Below, piece after piece: positions 27,154-35,244 of a DNA stretch of 64,000 nucleotides. Numbering within the stretch: position 1 is the first letter of the stretch; the number at the start of each line of letters is the position of its first letter. The notes under the pieces were generated by a model. The model was given only the letters and a program-made list of their open reading frames with translations, was not told where the DNA came from and did not search any database. Made by a program: the position numbers and the translations under genes. Origin of the DNA: Sandarakinorhabdus limnophila DSM 17366 (lineage in GTDB: Bacteria; Pseudomonadota; Alphaproteobacteria; Sphingomonadales; Sphingomonadaceae); the NCBI RefSeq assembly GCF_000420765.1, contig NZ_ATVO01000003.1, positions 248,001-312,000 on the forward strand, written 5' to 3'.

Positions 27154-28059
27154 ATGCGGATCATCCACATGGGTACGCCTTTTTTTGCCGTTCCGGCGCT
27201 TGATGCGCTGGAGGCGGCCGGGCACGAGATCATCGCCGTATATACCCGCGCGCCCAAGCCGGCCGGGCGCGGCAAGCAGTTGCAGATGAGCCCGGTCCAT
27301 GCCCGCGCCGATGCGCTGGGCATACCCGTCTTCACCCCACGCAGCTTCCGTGATCCGGCAGCGGTGGCGCAGTTCCTTGAGGTGGCAAAGGATTGCGACG
27401 TGGCCATCGTCGCCGCTTATGGCCTGATCCTGCCGCGCGCCGTGCTCGATGCACCGCGCTTGGGCTGCCTCAACATCCACGGTTCGCTGCTGCCACGCTG
27501 GCGCGGGGCGGCGCCGATCCAGCGCGCGGTACTGGCCGGCGATGCCATCACCGGCGTGACCATCATGCAGATGGAGGAAGGGCTGGATACCGGCCCGATG
27601 CTGGCCACGGTAGAGACGCCCATCGACGCCAAGACCAGCGGCGATCTGTTTGCCGAGCTGGCGCAACTGGGCGCTGAATTGTTGATCGACGTGCTGGCCA
27701 ATCCGCGCGCGGCCGTGCCGCAGCCGGAAGACGGCGTCACACTCGCCCCGCGCATCGACAAGGCCGAAGCGCATCTCGATACCAGCCTGCCTGCTCTGCA
27801 ACTGGAACGGCAGGTGCGCGGCTTCAATCCGGCACCAGGGGCCTGGATCGATATTGCCGGTGAACGGGTGAAGATCCTTGCCGCCAGCGTTGAGCCCGCC
27901 CCGGCCGCGCCCGGCATCACCGTTGATGATCGGCTTGGGCTGGGCACGGGCGATGGCGTGTTGCGGCCCACGCTTGTGCAGCGCGCTGGCAAACCAGCCA
28001 TGCCGGTCAAGGCCCTGCTCAACGGTTGGCGCGTTCCGGCCGGCTCACCTCTTGCATGA
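27154..28059 (+). CDS. fmt: methionyl-tRNA formyltransferase
   Basis: 301 residues, usual length. [19 protein letters not shown] is the family opening; a GTG two codons upstream is a possible start. The catalytic motif [20 protein letters not shown] holds Asn, His and the SLLP loop. It formylates Met-tRNA for initiation. The usual partner def is not adjacent; truA overlaps its stop by four bases. Confidence 0.96.
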   Translation: MRIIHMGTPFFAVPALDALEAAGHEIIAVYTRAPKPAGRGKQLQMSPVHARADALGIPVFTPRSFRDPAAVAQFLEVAKDCDVAIVAAYGLILPRAVLDAPRLGCLNIHGSLLPRWRGAAPIQRAVLAGDAITGVTIMQMEEGLDTGPMLATVETPIDAKTSGDLFAELAQLGAELLIDVLANPRAAVPQPEDGVTLAPRIDKAEAHLDTSLPALQLERQVRGFNPAPGAWIDIAGERVKILAASVEPAPAAPGITVDDRLGLGTGDGVLRPTLVQRAGKPAMPVKALLNGWRVPAGSPLA

Positions 28060-28820
28060 CCCGTTTCCGTTTCACCGTGGAATATGATGGCCGGCCCTAC
28101 TTTGGCTGGCAGCGGCAGGATCATGGCCCATCGGTGCAGGCCGCCATCGAGGAAGCGATCTTGCAGGTGACGGGCGAGGCGGTGGACGTTCATGCGTCGG
28201 GCCGTACGGATGCTGGCGTTCACGCCCGCGCCATGCCGGCCCATGCCGATATCGCAAAATCCCTCACACCCTTCCGCCTGATGGAGGCGATCAACGCCCG
28301 GTTGAAGCCGCAGCCGGTTGCCATCCTCGATTGTGCGCAAGCCCCAGATTGGCACGCCCGCTTTGATTGCACCGGGCGGCGCTATCACTATCGCATCATC
28401 AATCGCCGCGCGCCGCTCAGCTTTGATGCGGGGCTGGCCTGGCGGGTGCCAACCACGCTGGATGTGCAGGCCATGCACGCGGCAGCCCATATACTGGTTG
28501 GCCAGCATGATTTCACCACCTTTCGTTCTGCCAAGTGCCAGGCCAAATCACCGCTTCGCACGCTCGATCGGCTGGAGGTGACGCGCATGGGGGAAGAGGT
28601 GCATATCTTCGCCGCGGCCCGCAGTTTCCTGCATCACCAGGTGCGTTCCATGGTGGGCTGCCTGAAACTGGTGGGTGAAGCCAAGTGGAGCAGCGATGAT
28701 CTTGCCGCCGCACTCGCCGCCCGTGATCGCGATGCGCTGGGGCTGAACGCGCCGCCCGATGGCCTCTATTTCATCGGCGCCAGCTACCCCGAACTGTCGG
28801 TAGGCTTTACAACTGACTAA
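28056..28820 (+). CDS. truA: tRNA pseudouridine(38-40) synthase
   Basis: 254 residues. [19 protein letters not shown] at the start and [16 protein letters not shown] with the catalytic aspartate identify TruA, which modifies positions 38-40 of the anticodon arm. C-terminal [18 protein letters not shown] is also conserved. The start ATG overlaps the fmt stop (ATGA). The fmt-truA order without def is common in Sphingomonadales. Confidence 0.96.
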   Translation: MTRFRFTVEYDGRPYFGWQRQDHGPSVQAAIEEAILQVTGEAVDVHASGRTDAGVHARAMPAHADIAKSLTPFRLMEAINARLKPQPVAILDCAQAPDWHARFDCTGRRYHYRIINRRAPLSFDAGLAWRVPTTLDVQAMHAAAHILVGQHDFTTFRSAKCQAKSPLRTLDRLEVTRMGEEVHIFAAARSFLHHQVRSMVGCLKLVGEAKWSSDDLAAALAARDRDALGLNAPPDGLYFIGASYPELSVGFTTD

Positions 28821-28925
28821 AGTTTCTCGCTTGCCGATTGGGTGGATTCAGCCACTTGCCGGCAATCCACAAATTGGCACGCTAATTGCAAGATTGTTGT
28901 TGGATCGCCACCGAAGAAGCACAAC

Positions 28926-29051
28926 ATGCCCCAAGGGCCACATCTTGCACACAGCCAACCTGGCCAGCGCGGCAAGCGCCTCTGGCTCTGGATGGGGCTG
29001 TCACTCGGAACCGCCGGCGGATTGCTGGCCGGCTGGCTGATTTCTGGCTGA
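28926..29051 (+). CDS. possible 41-residue single-helix membrane protein
   Basis: A short frame: polar basic N-terminus (PQGPHLAHSQPGQRGKRL) and one hydrophobic helix rich in Gly and Leu (GTAGGLLAGWLISG). It stops seven bases before the convergent alkaline phosphatase end. No strong ribosome site is visible (AAGAAGCAC upstream). Small tail-anchored proteins of this shape exist, but I do not recognise a family. Confidence 0.35.
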   Translation: MPQGPHLAHSQPGQRGKRLWLWMGLSLGTAGGLLAGWLISG

Positions 29052-29057
29052 GACCAG

Positions 29058-30554
29058 TTACCGCCAGCCAAGTGCCTCCGCCATGATGTGGAAGATCAAA
29101 TTCTGCTCCATCACGCCGCGCACCAGATCGGCGCGCGGGCCTTCGGCAAACAACGCCACATCCTCACCGCCATGGCTTTCGCCGCTGGTGCCATAGGTCT
29201 TGTTGGCGAGATAATTGGGATCCGTGGGCGGCAACGTGCGGGACAGGCCGCGGCTCACGAAAGGCCCGTTGGCATAAGTCAGCGTCGTCATCGGCTGTCC
29301 GCGATCATCCAGCGCATAGCCTTCGGGGCTGAGGCCACCATCGCCTTCGCCACCGCCCTTGGGCGGCTTGATATAGCCCAATATGTCATTCCCGCGCTCC
29401 GGGTAGCCGGCGATGGTCAACACATGGCTGTGATCGGCGGTGACCAGCACCAGTGTCTCATCCAGGTTCACGGACTTCAGCACCTCGGCCACGGTGGCGC
29501 TGAACATCTGCGCTTCCTTCAGCGCGCGATACGGGTTGCTGGCGTGGTGGGCATGATCGATGCGGCCGCCTTCGATCATCAGATAATAGCCCTTGCCGCC
29601 GCGCGCCGCCTTGCCGGCGTCCAGCTTGGCCAGCGCAAAGCGCGCCAATTCCGGCAGGCTGGGCTCGGCCTCGTCCTTGCGGTCATGCTCGAAGCTCAGG
29701 TGATCGGGCGTAAACAAGCCCAAAACCGGGCCAGCGTTGCGGCTGTTCAATGCCCGCAGGCCCTTGGAGTCAGCAACAAACTGGCCCTGCGGCCAGGCCT
29801 TCTGCCAATCCTCCACCAGGTTGCGGCCATCATCACGTTGGCCGCCCTTGCCCAGCGGCAGGAAGCGCGCCCGGCCGCCGCCCAGCACAACGTCCAGCCC
29901 GCCCTTGAAACCCACCAGCTGCGTGGCGAGATCGGCACAACCGGACCCGCGTTCGGCGGCAGGATAGGCGCGATCTGCGCCTTCCCAATCGCGGAACGGC
30001 ACATGGCCATAAACCGCGGCCGGCGTCGCGTGGGTGATGCGGGTGGTGGTGACAACGCCGACGCCCATCCCCTGCCCCTTGGCGATCTCGGCCAGCGTGC
30101 GCGGCAGTTTTTCCGGCGTCTTGCAGGCCTCCACTCCCTGATCGGCGCCCATGTTGATCACGCCGATGCGGGTTTTCACGCCGGTGTTGAAGCTGCTGGC
30201 GGTGCCGGCGCTGTCCGGCACCTGGGCGTTGGTGTTGTAGGTCTTGATCAGGGCGGTGCTGGCCATCTTGTCCCAGGCCAGGTTATTCTCTTCGCCGGTG
30301 GACGGCGCGCGGCCATCGATGGGATGCTGGCCGTCAAAGATACGCGCGGCGGTGAGCGTGGAGATGCCCATCCCGTCACCAACCATCAGGATGACATTCT
30401 TCGCGCGCTTCGGCCGATTCACCACTTTCAGGCGGGCATCAAGTGCGGCGCGGCCATCGGTCCACCAACTGTCCTTCACCGGCGTATCGAGCACCGGGGC
30501 AGCTGAAACAGAGGTGGCCAGCAGGCCAGCCACAAGCATTGCGCGCATCATCAT
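29058..30554 (-). CDS. alkaline phosphatase (PhoA family)
   Basis: 498 residues with a signal peptide (MMMRAMLVAGLLATSVSAA), so periplasmic. Catalytic motifs of the family: the metal-binding Asp60 in NVILMVGDGMG, the nucleophile Ser115 in PDSAGTASSFNTGVK, EGGRIDHAHHAS and VTADHSHV with zinc ligands, and SHGGEDVALFAEG near the C-terminus. It hydrolyses phosphate monoesters. Three consecutive ATGs (30554, 30551, 30548) could start it. It follows the 2OG oxygenase gene by 39 bases. No Pho box was recognised. Confidence 0.92.
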   Translation of the reverse strand: MMMRAMLVAGLLATSVSAAPVLDTPVKDSWWTDGRAALDARLKVVNRPKRAKNVILMVGDGMGISTLTAARIFDGQHPIDGRAPSTGEENNLAWDKMASTALIKTYNTNAQVPDSAGTASSFNTGVKTRIGVINMGADQGVEACKTPEKLPRTLAEIAKGQGMGVGVVTTTRITHATPAAVYGHVPFRDWEGADRAYPAAERGSGCADLATQLVGFKGGLDVVLGGGRARFLPLGKGGQRDDGRNLVEDWQKAWPQGQFVADSKGLRALNSRNAGPVLGLFTPDHLSFEHDRKDEAEPSLPELARFALAKLDAGKAARGGKGYYLMIEGGRIDHAHHASNPYRALKEAQMFSATVAEVLKSVNLDETLVLVTADHSHVLTIAGYPERGNDILGYIKPPKGGGEGDGGLSPEGYALDDRGQPMTTLTYANGPFVSRGLSRTLPPTDPNYLANKTYGTSGESHGGEDVALFAEGPRADLVRGVMEQNLIFHIMAEALGWR

Positions 30555-30593
30555 GTCGTTTTCCCCTGCCCAAAAATCATTGCAGCACCGATG

Positions 30594-31520
30594 TTACAGC
30601 AATTTGATATCGCGCAGCCGTTCCAGCAGATAATCGTTCGCGGTTATCGGCGGCTCCTCTTGCGGCCCGCCGGGCAGCGCGGTGATCTGATAATCCGGCC
30701 GGAAATGCAGGAAGAACGGCGTTGAAAAACGCGCCACGCCCATGCGTTCCGGTGCCGGATTGACAACACGGTGCGTGGTAGACGGCAGGCGATGCCCGGT
30801 CAGCCGTTGCAGCATGTCACCCACATTGCACACCAGGCTGCCGGCCGGCGCATCGATGAAGCGCCATTCGCCATCCTTGCCGAGCAACTGCAGCCCGGCT
30901 TCCTCGGCACCCAGCAATAGCGTGATGACATTTATATCCTCGTGCGCGCCGGCCCGGATGGCACCAGCGGTTTCCGGCGGTACCGGCGGATAATGCAGCA
31001 GGCGCAGGATCGAGTTTCCATCGCGCACCGGATCGGCGAAGAAATCCGTGTCCAGCCCAAGGTGCACGGCAATGGCGCGCAGCAGGGTGGCGCCCGTCCT
31101 GTCGAGCGCGTCGAACAATGCCCACACCGCATCGTGGAAATCAGGGATTTCACTGGGCCACAGATTGGCCGGCATCACATCAGCATAAGCATGGCCCGGC
31201 GGCAGTTCGCGGCCCACATGCCAGAATTCCTTCAGATCGGCCTTGGCGTGGCCCTTGGCCGCCTCGACGCCGAAGGGGGTCAGCCCGCGCTGGCCGCCAC
31301 CGCCGGGCACGACGTAACGGCGCTTCACATCTTCCGGCAGCGCAAAGAACGCCTTGGTGGCGGCATTGGCGCTGTCGATCAGTCCCTGATCGATGCCGTG
31401 ATCGGACACCACCGCAAAACCGGTGCGGGCAAACGCATCGCCAAAACCGGCAGCGGCGGCAGCCAGATCGGTGTGCACCAGCGAAAGCGGAATCGGCTTG
31501 ATGTCGGCAGCAAGTGTCAT
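30594..31520 (-). CDS. 2-oxoglutarate/Fe(II) oxygenase, isopenicillin N synthase-like
   Basis: 308 residues. Start chosen at MTLAADIKPIPLSLV, which begins the conserved N-terminal region; codons upstream overlap the decayed DUF481 copy. The double-stranded beta-helix iron site is intact: H and D in GAHEDINVITLL and the distal His in STTHRVVNP, followed by RFS of the co-substrate site. DHGIDQGLIDSA and PGGGGQRGLTPFGVE are also typical. Family members oxidise small molecules; substrate unknown. The minus-strand neighbour is an alkaline phosphatase. Confidence 0.88.
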   Translation of the reverse strand: MTLAADIKPIPLSLVHTDLAAAAAGFGDAFARTGFAVVSDHGIDQGLIDSANAATKAFFALPEDVKRRYVVPGGGGQRGLTPFGVEAAKGHAKADLKEFWHVGRELPPGHAYADVMPANLWPSEIPDFHDAVWALFDALDRTGATLLRAIAVHLGLDTDFFADPVRDGNSILRLLHYPPVPPETAGAIRAGAHEDINVITLLLGAEEAGLQLLGKDGEWRFIDAPAGSLVCNVGDMLQRLTGHRLPSTTHRVVNPAPERMGVARFSTPFFLHFRPDYQITALPGGPQEEPPITANDYLLERLRDIKLL

Positions 31521-31626
31521 GTCCGCCCTTTGCCCCGGATTCTGGTCGTCTGCCAGTCCCCTTGAGTACGGATCGTCCCGTTTGACCAATGGCCGCAAGG
31601 CCCACCCGGTGCGCATTGCCGGGGTT

Positions 31627-31949
31627 GATGTGTGCGTGGCGCAGAACAACTCGGCTGCGGCGAAAGCCCGGGAAGAACGCTTGGCCCAAGAGGGTGCGCC
31701 CGGCGCCTGTACCGCCAATGGCGAAGTGGCAGTTGGGAGATCTCGCCGACGCTCACCCTCACGGAAGCCGTGACTTGCTACAGTGATCAGCGCAACAGTA
31801 TGTTTCTGTCTGCCTCGCAAATGACCACGCGGTTGAATGGCCGCCTTTCAGCCCGCTTCTGGTTCCAGATCGAAAATGAAAACAATCAGAAGCTGGGCAG
31901 CGAGAACGACGATACTGTTATATTCGTTAAGCCGGTCTATAATTCGTGA
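31627..31949 (+). pseudogene. decayed copy of a DUF481 outer-membrane protein gene
   Basis: Pieces of the neighbouring DUF481 protein appear here in three frames. At 31627-31692, NSAAAKAREERLAQ matches NAAAAKAREEKLAS of the intact N-terminal third. At 31721-31741, AKWQLGD matches AKWQIND of the C-terminal third. At 31734-31949 a shifted frame reads SASQMTTRLNGRLSARFWFQ, matching LSQLTAELNGRLSARFSFQ, and runs on to DDTVIFVKPVYNS. The middle two-thirds is missing and at least one frameshift is present. It is a broken tandem paralog. Confidence 0.75.
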
Positions 31950-32011
31950 CCCACAGTTGACCGCCGACTGCGGCATAGTCAAACTGTTGTTACCCATGGG
32001 GAGACAACAAC

Positions 32012-32815
32012 ATGAAAAGCGTTCTGCCGCTGACTCTCGCTTTGCTGGCCACGCCGGCATTTGCCGAACCAATTCCGGCGGCGGTGGAAGCAATGATTGA
32101 TGCGGCAGCCAGCCCAGAGGAGCGGGCCGTGGTGGCCGGAATCGCAAAGAAAACCAACCCGGCCAGCGCTGCCGAGATCGATGCCAAACTGTCCGCGATC
32201 AACGCCGCCGCCGCCAAGGCCCGCGAAGAAAAGCTCGCCTCCCAGAGCTTCCTCGAAGGCTGGAGCGGCCAGGGTGAGGCCGGCGGTTTCATTTCCACCG
32301 GCAACACCCGCAACCGCGGCGTGGCCGTGGGTGTGAGCCTGACCAAGGAAAGCCGCAGCTGGAAGCACGCCTTGCGCGGTATCGTCGACTATCAGGAAGA
32401 CAATGGCGTGGCTTCGCGCGAACGCTATTTCGCCGGCTATGAAGGCAATTGGAAGTTCAGCAGCCGCGCCTATGCTCTGCTCGCCTTGAGCTGGGAGCGA
32501 GATCGCTTCACCGGCTTTTCCAGCCGCTTCACGCAGGCCATCGGCCTTGGCTATCGCGTAGTTGATACACCGAACCTGACCATCGCCGTGGATGGCGGCC
32601 CGGCGTTGCGGCAAACGCGGTTCATCAATGGCATTACCGATAACAGCGTCGCCGCCCGCGCCGGCCTCAACGCCAAGTGGCAGATCAACGACATGCTGAA
32701 CTTCACCCAGGCTGCGACCTATTATTACGACAACAGCAACAACTCGCTGCTGGCGCTGTCGCAGCTCACCGCCGAACTGAATGGCCGGCTTTCGGCGCGT
32801 TTCTCCTTCCAGTAA
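32012..32815 (+). CDS. DUF481 outer-membrane protein, early stop
   Basis: 267 residues with a signal peptide (MKSVLPLTLALLATPAFA), a helical N-terminal region (residues 25-80) and a DUF481 barrel (AGGFISTGNTRNRGVAVGVS, then repeated amphipathic strands). The last strand is cut by TAA at 32813-32815. Read through, the frame continues 25 codons to TGA at 32893 and ends TRATLVYSF, a normal barrel terminus with a final aromatic residue; the decayed upstream copy has the corresponding sequence in frame. So the gene has lost its last strand by a nonsense change, unless the base is a sequencing error or the stop is read through. Confidence 0.8.
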   Translation: MKSVLPLTLALLATPAFAEPIPAAVEAMIDAAASPEERAVVAGIAKKTNPASAAEIDAKLSAINAAAAKAREEKLASQSFLEGWSGQGEAGGFISTGNTRNRGVAVGVSLTKESRSWKHALRGIVDYQEDNGVASRERYFAGYEGNWKFSSRAYALLALSWERDRFTGFSSRFTQAIGLGYRVVDTPNLTIAVDGGPALRQTRFINGITDNSVAARAGLNAKWQINDMLNFTQAATYYYDNSNNSLLALSQLTAELNGRLSARFSFQ

Positions 32816-32960
32816 AACAACGAAAGCAACCCGCCGCCGGGCCGTCTGAACAGCGATACCGTCACCCGCGCCACGCTGGTCTACAGTTTCTGAAACCCGG
32901 TTGACCCACAGGGACACCGCCACTATAGCAGCGCCTCCCGCTCGCCGGGATGGGGCCTGT

Positions 32961-33037
32961 GGCAGCGTAGCTCAGTTGGTGAGAGCGCCGGATTCATAAC
33001 CCGGAGGTCGGCAGTTCAAATCTGCCCGCTGCTACCA
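32961..33037 (+). tRNA. tRNA-Met (CAT), elongator
   Basis: 77 bases with encoded CCA. The acceptor arm is GGCAGCG with CGCTGCT (one G-U pair at the end), the D arm contains AGCTCAGTTGGTGAGAGC, the anticodon is CAT in GGATTCATAACCC, and the T arm is GGCAGTTCAAATCTGCC. The G-U (not mismatched) first pair fits elongator Met; tRNA-Ile2 with lysidine is the less likely alternative. Confidence 0.93.
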
Positions 33038-33134
33038 CCCCACCCCTGCCACATTCTCCCCTGCGACGAGGATGAGGTGGCAATCCAGCGCCACCACGGC
33101 TAAACATCTCTCCGTCATATTGGGGAGAATTTGC

Positions 33135-34097
33135 ATGTCCATTCCTGCCGCCTTCGCTGGCCGCCTGTCGATCCCGGTGATCGGTTCGCCGCTGTTCATC
33201 ATCTCCGGTCCGGAACTGGTCATGGCGCAGTGCCGCGCCGGCATCATCGGCAGCTTCCCCAGCCTCAACGCCCGGCCATTGGCCCAGTTCGAAGAATGGC
33301 TGCAACGCCTGTCGACCGAACTTGGCCCGAATGATGCGCCCTATGCCGTCAACCTCATCGTCCACCGTTCCAACGATCGGCTGATGGACGATCTGGCGCT
33401 GTGCGTGAAATACAAGGTGCCGATGATCATCACCTCGCTGGGCGCGCGCGAAGACGTGAACGAGGCCATTCACAGCTATGGCGGCATCGTCATGCACGAC
33501 ATCATCAACAACAAGTTCGCCAAAAAGGCCGTGGAAAAGGGCGCCGATGGCCTGATCGCCGTTGCTGCCGGTGCCGGCGGCCATGCCGGCACCACCAGCC
33601 CGTTCGCGCTGATCCGTGAAATCCGCGAATGGTTCGATGGCCCGCTGGCGCTGTCCGGATCGATCGCCACGGGCGAAGCCGTGCTCGCCGCCCAGGCGAT
33701 GGGCGCCGATTTCGGCTATATCGGCAGCGCCTTCATCGCCACGCAGGAAGCCCGCGCGGTGCAGGATTACAAGGACATGATCACGCAGAGCGAGTCGTCC
33801 GACATTGTCTATTCCAACCTGTTCACCGGCGTGCACGGCAATTATCTGCGCCCGTCGATCGTGAAGGCCGGCATGGACCCCGACAATCTGCCGACCAGCG
33901 ACCCTTCGGCGATGAACTTCGGCAGCGGCGGCAACACCGATGCCAAGGCATGGAAGGACATCTGGGGCTGCGGCCAGGGCATCGGCGCGGTAAAGTCCGT
34001 ATTGTCGGCCGGTGAATATGTCGCCAAACTTGTCAGCGAGTATGAAGCCGCCAAAGCCCGGATCGGTCTGGGCCCGGTCGCGGTTGCAGCGGAGTGA
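33135..34097 (+). CDS. nitronate monooxygenase-like FMN oxidoreductase
   Basis: 320 residues of the 2-nitropropane dioxygenase/NMO family. The opening (RLSIPVIGSPLFIISGPELV) and the flavin loop AVAAGAGGHAGTTSPFALI with its catalytic-type His are characteristic, then LSGSIATGEAVLAAQAMGAD. NMOs oxidise toxic nitronates; other relatives have enoyl reductase activity, so the exact reaction is open. GGGGAGA lies 6-12 bases before the start chosen. It follows tRNA-Met. Confidence 0.88.
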   Translation: MSIPAAFAGRLSIPVIGSPLFIISGPELVMAQCRAGIIGSFPSLNARPLAQFEEWLQRLSTELGPNDAPYAVNLIVHRSNDRLMDDLALCVKYKVPMIITSLGAREDVNEAIHSYGGIVMHDIINNKFAKKAVEKGADGLIAVAAGAGGHAGTTSPFALIREIREWFDGPLALSGSIATGEAVLAAQAMGADFGYIGSAFIATQEARAVQDYKDMITQSESSDIVYSNLFTGVHGNYLRPSIVKAGMDPDNLPTSDPSAMNFGSGGNTDAKAWKDIWGCGQGIGAVKSVLSAGEYVAKLVSEYEAAKARIGLGPVAVAAE

Positions 34098-34102
34098 TTG
34101 AC

Positions 34103-34216
34103 ATGCAGATGGAACTCAACACCCGCACCCGCGCCCTCTGGCTTGCCGGCGCGCTGGTGATGGGGACCCTCAGCCAGTGGTGCATGGCCTTTGGCCCGTG
34201 CGGCGCGCCGATCTGA
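34103..34216 (+). CDS. possible 37-residue membrane peptide
   Basis: A short frame five bases after the NMO stop: MQMELNTRTRALWLAGALVM, then a hydrophobic stretch with two Cys. It ends 18 bases before the terminator, so it would be on the same transcript. One hydrophobic helix is predicted. A GGAG lies at 34091-34094 and overlaps the end of the NMO gene at suitable spacing. Family unknown. Confidence 0.4.
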   Translation: MQMELNTRTRALWLAGALVMGTLSQWCMAFGPCGAPI

Positions 34217-34234
34217 ACGCAGCTGCCTGAAACA

Positions 34235-34274
34235 AAAAGGGCCGGCGTTCCCGATGGGGAGCGCCGGCCCTTTT
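34235..34274. terminator. bidirectional terminator between NMO and secF
   Basis: AAAAGGGCCGGCGTTCCC (34235-34252) pairs with GGGAGCGCCGGCCCTTTT (34257-34274) with one mismatch and a four-base loop. A-run before and T-run after make it work in both directions, which suits the convergent NMO and secF genes. Confidence 0.88.
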
Positions 34275-34286
34275 GTTTGTGCGGGC

Positions 34287-35234
34287 TCAGCCGATGCGTT
34301 CGGCGCCCTTGGCCCGCGCATCCTCGGTGCCAGCCGCGCGCTGCTTCACGCCCAGCGTGATCAGCAGCGACGAGGACACGAAGATCGACGAATAGGTGCC
34401 GACGACGATGCCCAGCACCATGGCGGCGGTGAAGCCGAAGATCACTTCCGGTCCCAGGAACAGCAGCGCGATCAGTGCGGCGAGCAGCGTCACCGAGGTC
34501 ATCACCGTGCGCGGCAGCGTCTCGTTCACCGAAAGATCGATGATCTGCTTGATGTCCATCTGGCGATATTTGCGCAGATTTTCGCGGATGCGATCGTCGA
34601 TCACCACCTTGTCGTTCAGCGAATAGCCGATGATGGTCAGCACGGCGGCCACGATGTTGAGATCGAATTCGAGCTGGGTCAGCGCGAAAAAGCCCATCGT
34701 CACCACCACGTCGTGCACCAGTGCCACCACCGTGGAAACGCCGAAATACCACTCGAACCGGAACCAGGTGAACAGCGCCACGAACAGCATCGACAGGCCC
34801 ACCGCCCACAGACCGTCGGTGATCAGTTCATCGGAAACCTTGCCCGACACGCTTTCGACGCGGGCGAATTCCACGCCCTTGTAATTCTGCTCCAGCGCGG
34901 TGCGCACCTTGCCCACCACGCGCTGCACGGCACCCTCCTCGCCTTCCGGCAGCGGCAGCCGGATGAGGATGGTGCGATCATTGCCGAATTCCTGCAGGGC
35001 AGAATCGCCCACACCCACGCGGTCCACGCGGCCACGCAGCGTGTCGAGCGCCGGCGGCTGGGCAAATTCCACCTGCATGGTGAGGCCGCCAACGAAATCG
35101 ACACCAAGGTTGAGCCCGCGCAACGCCAGCAAGGCGCCGGCCCCGATGGTGAGCGCCAGCGTCAATGCAAACGCGATGAAGCGGAGTTTGACAAAGCCAA
35201 TGTTGGTGTTGTCGGGAACAAGTTTCAGCGGCAT
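34287..35234 (-). CDS. secF: protein translocase subunit SecF
   Basis: 315 residues, six membrane helices. The SecD/SecF family signature is present near the start (ALRGLNLGVDFVGGLTMQVEF), then a periplasmic domain, then VALVHDVVVTMGFFAL, YSLNDKVVIDDRIRENLRKY and TVMTSVTLLAALIALLF. SecDF uses the proton gradient to pull exported proteins across. It starts 10 bases after secD ends. Confidence 0.96.
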   Translation of the reverse strand: MPLKLVPDNTNIGFVKLRFIAFALTLALTIGAGALLALRGLNLGVDFVGGLTMQVEFAQPPALDTLRGRVDRVGVGDSALQEFGNDRTILIRLPLPEGEEGAVQRVVGKVRTALEQNYKGVEFARVESVSGKVSDELITDGLWAVGLSMLFVALFTWFRFEWYFGVSTVVALVHDVVVTMGFFALTQLEFDLNIVAAVLTIIGYSLNDKVVIDDRIRENLRKYRQMDIKQIIDLSVNETLPRTVMTSVTLLAALIALLFLGPEVIFGFTAAMVLGIVVGTYSSIFVSSSLLITLGVKQRAAGTEDARAKGAERIG

Positions 35235-35244
35235 CGATTGGTCC

